This document shows, in pieces, positions 5,693 to 6,744 of a DNA stretch of 6,744 nt. Numbering within the stretch: the first letter of the stretch is position 1; the number at the start of each line of letters is the position of its first letter. Under the pieces are notes generated by a model. It did no database searches. It saw nothing but the letters and a program-made list of their open reading frames with translations, and was not told the origin of the DNA. Source of the DNA: Oscillospiraceae bacterium (lineage in GTDB: Bacteria; Bacillota_A; Clostridia; Oscillospirales; CAG-272). The position numbers and the translations under genes were made by a program. The stretch covers positions 1-6,744 of the forward strand of contig SVRU01000101.1 of NCBI GenBank assembly GCA_015064665.1, given 5' to 3'.

Positions 5693-5769
5693 AAAGGTGG
5701 AAGATATGCCTAGGTAAGAGAATCGAGCGGGCATATAACGCTCTTAAATCTGCAGAAAAACGAAAATAA
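5693..5769 (+). other. Mini-ORF with a good ribosome site, possibly a frameshifted remnant
   Basis: AAAGGTGG (5693-5700) stands 5 nt before an ATG (5706) that reads only Met-Pro-Arg and stops at 5715. Skipping one base after the ATG opens a frame reading LGKRIERAYNALKSAEKRK to a stop at 5767-5769, a lysine/arginine-rich amphipathic-looking peptide. It may be the decayed start or end of a gene, a leader peptide, or chance. A 5-bp inverted repeat GAGCG/CGCTC (5725-5743) lies inside. No homology is claimed. Confidence 0.25.
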
Positions 5770-5820
5770 GAATAATCAACTTGGCAACAGAAACAAAAAA
5801 TTGACTGTATAAACGCATCC

Positions 5821-5857
5821 AAACGCACTTTTTGATAAAAGGTGCGTTTTTGCTTTT
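5821..5857 (+). terminator. Strong intrinsic terminator after the phosphatase B-lyase operon
   Basis: A 13-bp stem pairs AAACGCACTTTTT (5821-5833) with AAAAGGTGCGTTT (5837-5849), with one G-U pair and a 3-nt loop, followed by more T (5850-5851, 5853-5857). It lies 140 nt after the lyase stop and upstream of the ppdK promoter, so it isolates ppdK from the operon. Confidence 0.88.
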
Positions 5858-5893
5858 TATAAATGTTAACAAACTGTAAACAATATTTATTTC

Positions 5894-5922
5894 TTGATAT
5901 TTTTTTAACAAAAGTATAGAAT
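5894..5922 (+). promoter_or_regulatory. Candidate ppdK promoter P1
   Basis: -35 TTGATA (5894-5899), 17-bp spacer, -10 TAGAAT (5917-5922), each five of six consensus bases. Start expected near 5929, giving a leader of about 120 nt. Confidence 0.55.
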
Positions 5923-5936
5923 TTTTGCATATTATG

Positions 5937-5945
5937 TGCTAAAAT
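5937..5945 (+). promoter_or_regulatory. Candidate ppdK promoter P2 (extended -10)
   Basis: TGC followed by TAAAAT (5940-5945) forms an extended -10 with no good -35 at 17 bp. It shares TGC-TAAAAT with the purC promoter. It could be an alternative or second start for ppdK, near 5952. Confidence 0.4.
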
Positions 5946-5966
5946 ATAGGGTACGAAAGCGTGGGA

Positions 5967-5982
5967 GCGCCTTTTTTGGCGC
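5967..5982 (+). promoter_or_regulatory. GC-rich hairpin in the ppdK leader
   Basis: GCGCC (5967-5971) pairs with GGCGC (5978-5982) around a loop of six T. It sits about 50 nt before the ribosome site in an otherwise AT-rich leader. There is no T run after the stem, so it is not a terminator; mRNA stabilisation or protein binding is possible. No known riboswitch class was recognised. Confidence 0.4.
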
Positions 5983-6048
5983 GCAATTTCACAAATTCGC
6001 CATTCAAATTGTCAAAAATAATTTTTTTATATTGGAGGAAAACCAAAA

Positions 6049-6744
6049 ATGAGCAAGAAGTATTGCTATCTCTTCTCTGAGGGTAACGCAAGCATGCGTG
6101 AGATCCTCGGCGGTAAGGGAGCTAACCTCGCTGAGATGACCAACATCGGTCTTCCTGTTCCCCAGGGCTTCACTATTTCTACCGAGGCCTGCACACAGTA
6201 CTATGAGGACGGCAGACAGATCAACGCCGACATCATGGCTGAAATCATGGAATACATTACAAAGATGGAGGGCGTTACCGGCAAGAAGTTCGGTGACCTT
6301 GAAAACCCCCTTCTCGTTTCGGTTCGTTCCGGCGCAAGAGCATCTATGCCCGGTATGATGGATACCATCCTTAACCTTGGTCTTAACGAAGACGTTGTCG
6401 AGGTTATGGCAAAGAAATCAGGCAATCCCCGTTGGGCTTATGACTGCTACAGAAGATTCATTCAGATGTACTCCGACGTCGTTATGGAAGTCGGCAAGAA
6501 GTACTTTGAAGAGCTTATCGACAAAATGAAGGAAGAAAAGGGCGTTAAGCTTGACGTTGAGCTTACCGCAGACGACCTCAAGGAGCTTGCAAATCAGTTC
6601 AAGGCTGAGTACAAGGCTAAGATTGGCGCTGACTTCCCCTCCGATCCCAAGGAACAGCTTATCGGCGCTGTTAAGGCAGTTTTCCGTTCTTGGGACAACC
6701 CCCGTGCAAACGTTTACAGACGCGATAACGATATCCCTTATTCA
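6049..6744 (+). CDS. ppdK: Pyruvate phosphate dikinase, N-terminal part (3' end beyond window)
   Basis: The first 232 codons are present of a protein usually about 870-880 aa. The enzyme interconverts pyruvate, ATP and phosphate with PEP, AMP and diphosphate in the cytoplasm; in anaerobic Clostridia it serves PPi-linked glycolysis or gluconeogenesis. The fragment is the ATP-grasp nucleotide-binding domain: [20 protein letters not shown] at 21-40 with the ATP-binding lysine K23, [19 protein letters not shown] at 91-109 with R93, and FRSWDNPRA at 212-220. These match K22 and R92 of the Clostridium symbiosum enzyme shifted by one. GGAGG (6034-6038) lies 10 nt before the start. The restricted codon set suggests high expression. 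The catalytic histidine and PEP domains lie outside the window. Confidence 0.97.
   Translation, partial: MSKKYCYLFSEGNASMREILGGKGANLAEMTNIGLPVPQGFTISTEACTQYYEDGRQINADIMAEIMEYITKMEGVTGKKFGDLENPLLVSVRSGARASMPGMMDTILNLGLNEDVVEVMAKKSGNPRWAYDCYRRFIQMYSDVVMEVGKKYFEELIDKMKEEKGVKLDVELTADDLKELANQFKAEYKAKIGADFPSDPKEQLIGAVKAVFRSWDNPRANVYRRDNDIPYS

Overview
The window looks like chromosome of a Clostridia-type Firmicute, most likely an uncultured gut lineage near Oscillospiraceae/Ruminococcaceae. The reasons are AGGAG-type ribosome binding sites, sigma-A promoters with TTGAAW-17-TATAAT spacing, AT-rich intergenic regions, a Clostridia-style pyruvate phosphate dikinase with a highly biased codon set, and a short variant PurC. 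The family-level placement is inference; no rRNA or marker search was possible.

Layout, left to right. (1) A minus-strand Gfo/Idh/MocA oxidoreductase, cut by the left edge, is transcribed divergently from (2) a plus-strand histidine phosphatase (copy A, 869-1594). (3) Copy A converges on a minus-strand MscS channel gene. The junction holds a 311-bp structured element: a perfect 90-bp direct repeat at both ends of a 131-bp hairpin-rich core. Each repeat folds as a nested, apparently bidirectional terminator. (4) mscS (1921-2739) and purC (2911-3594) are both minus-strand, but a terminator and promoter lie between them, so they are probably separate units. (5) Divergent from purC, a plus-strand operon carries a second histidine phosphatase (copy B, 3803-4528; about 76% identical to copy A over all 241 residues by hand count) and, 37 nt downstream, an alginate-lyase-superfamily protein (4566-5681). 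(6) A 367-nt gap holds an abortive mini-ORF, a strong terminator, the ppdK promoter(s) and a hairpin-bearing leader. (7) ppdK starts at 6049 and runs off the right edge.

Functionally the window mixes housekeeping genes (purine synthesis, PEP/pyruvate interconversion, osmotic release) with genes that suggest carbohydrate or uronate handling (oxidoreductase, lyase-fold enzyme, two paralogous phosphatases). The phosphatase-lyase operon and the duplicated-terminator element are the parts least explained by known biology. No mobile-element gene, CRISPR array, tRNA or rRNA was seen.
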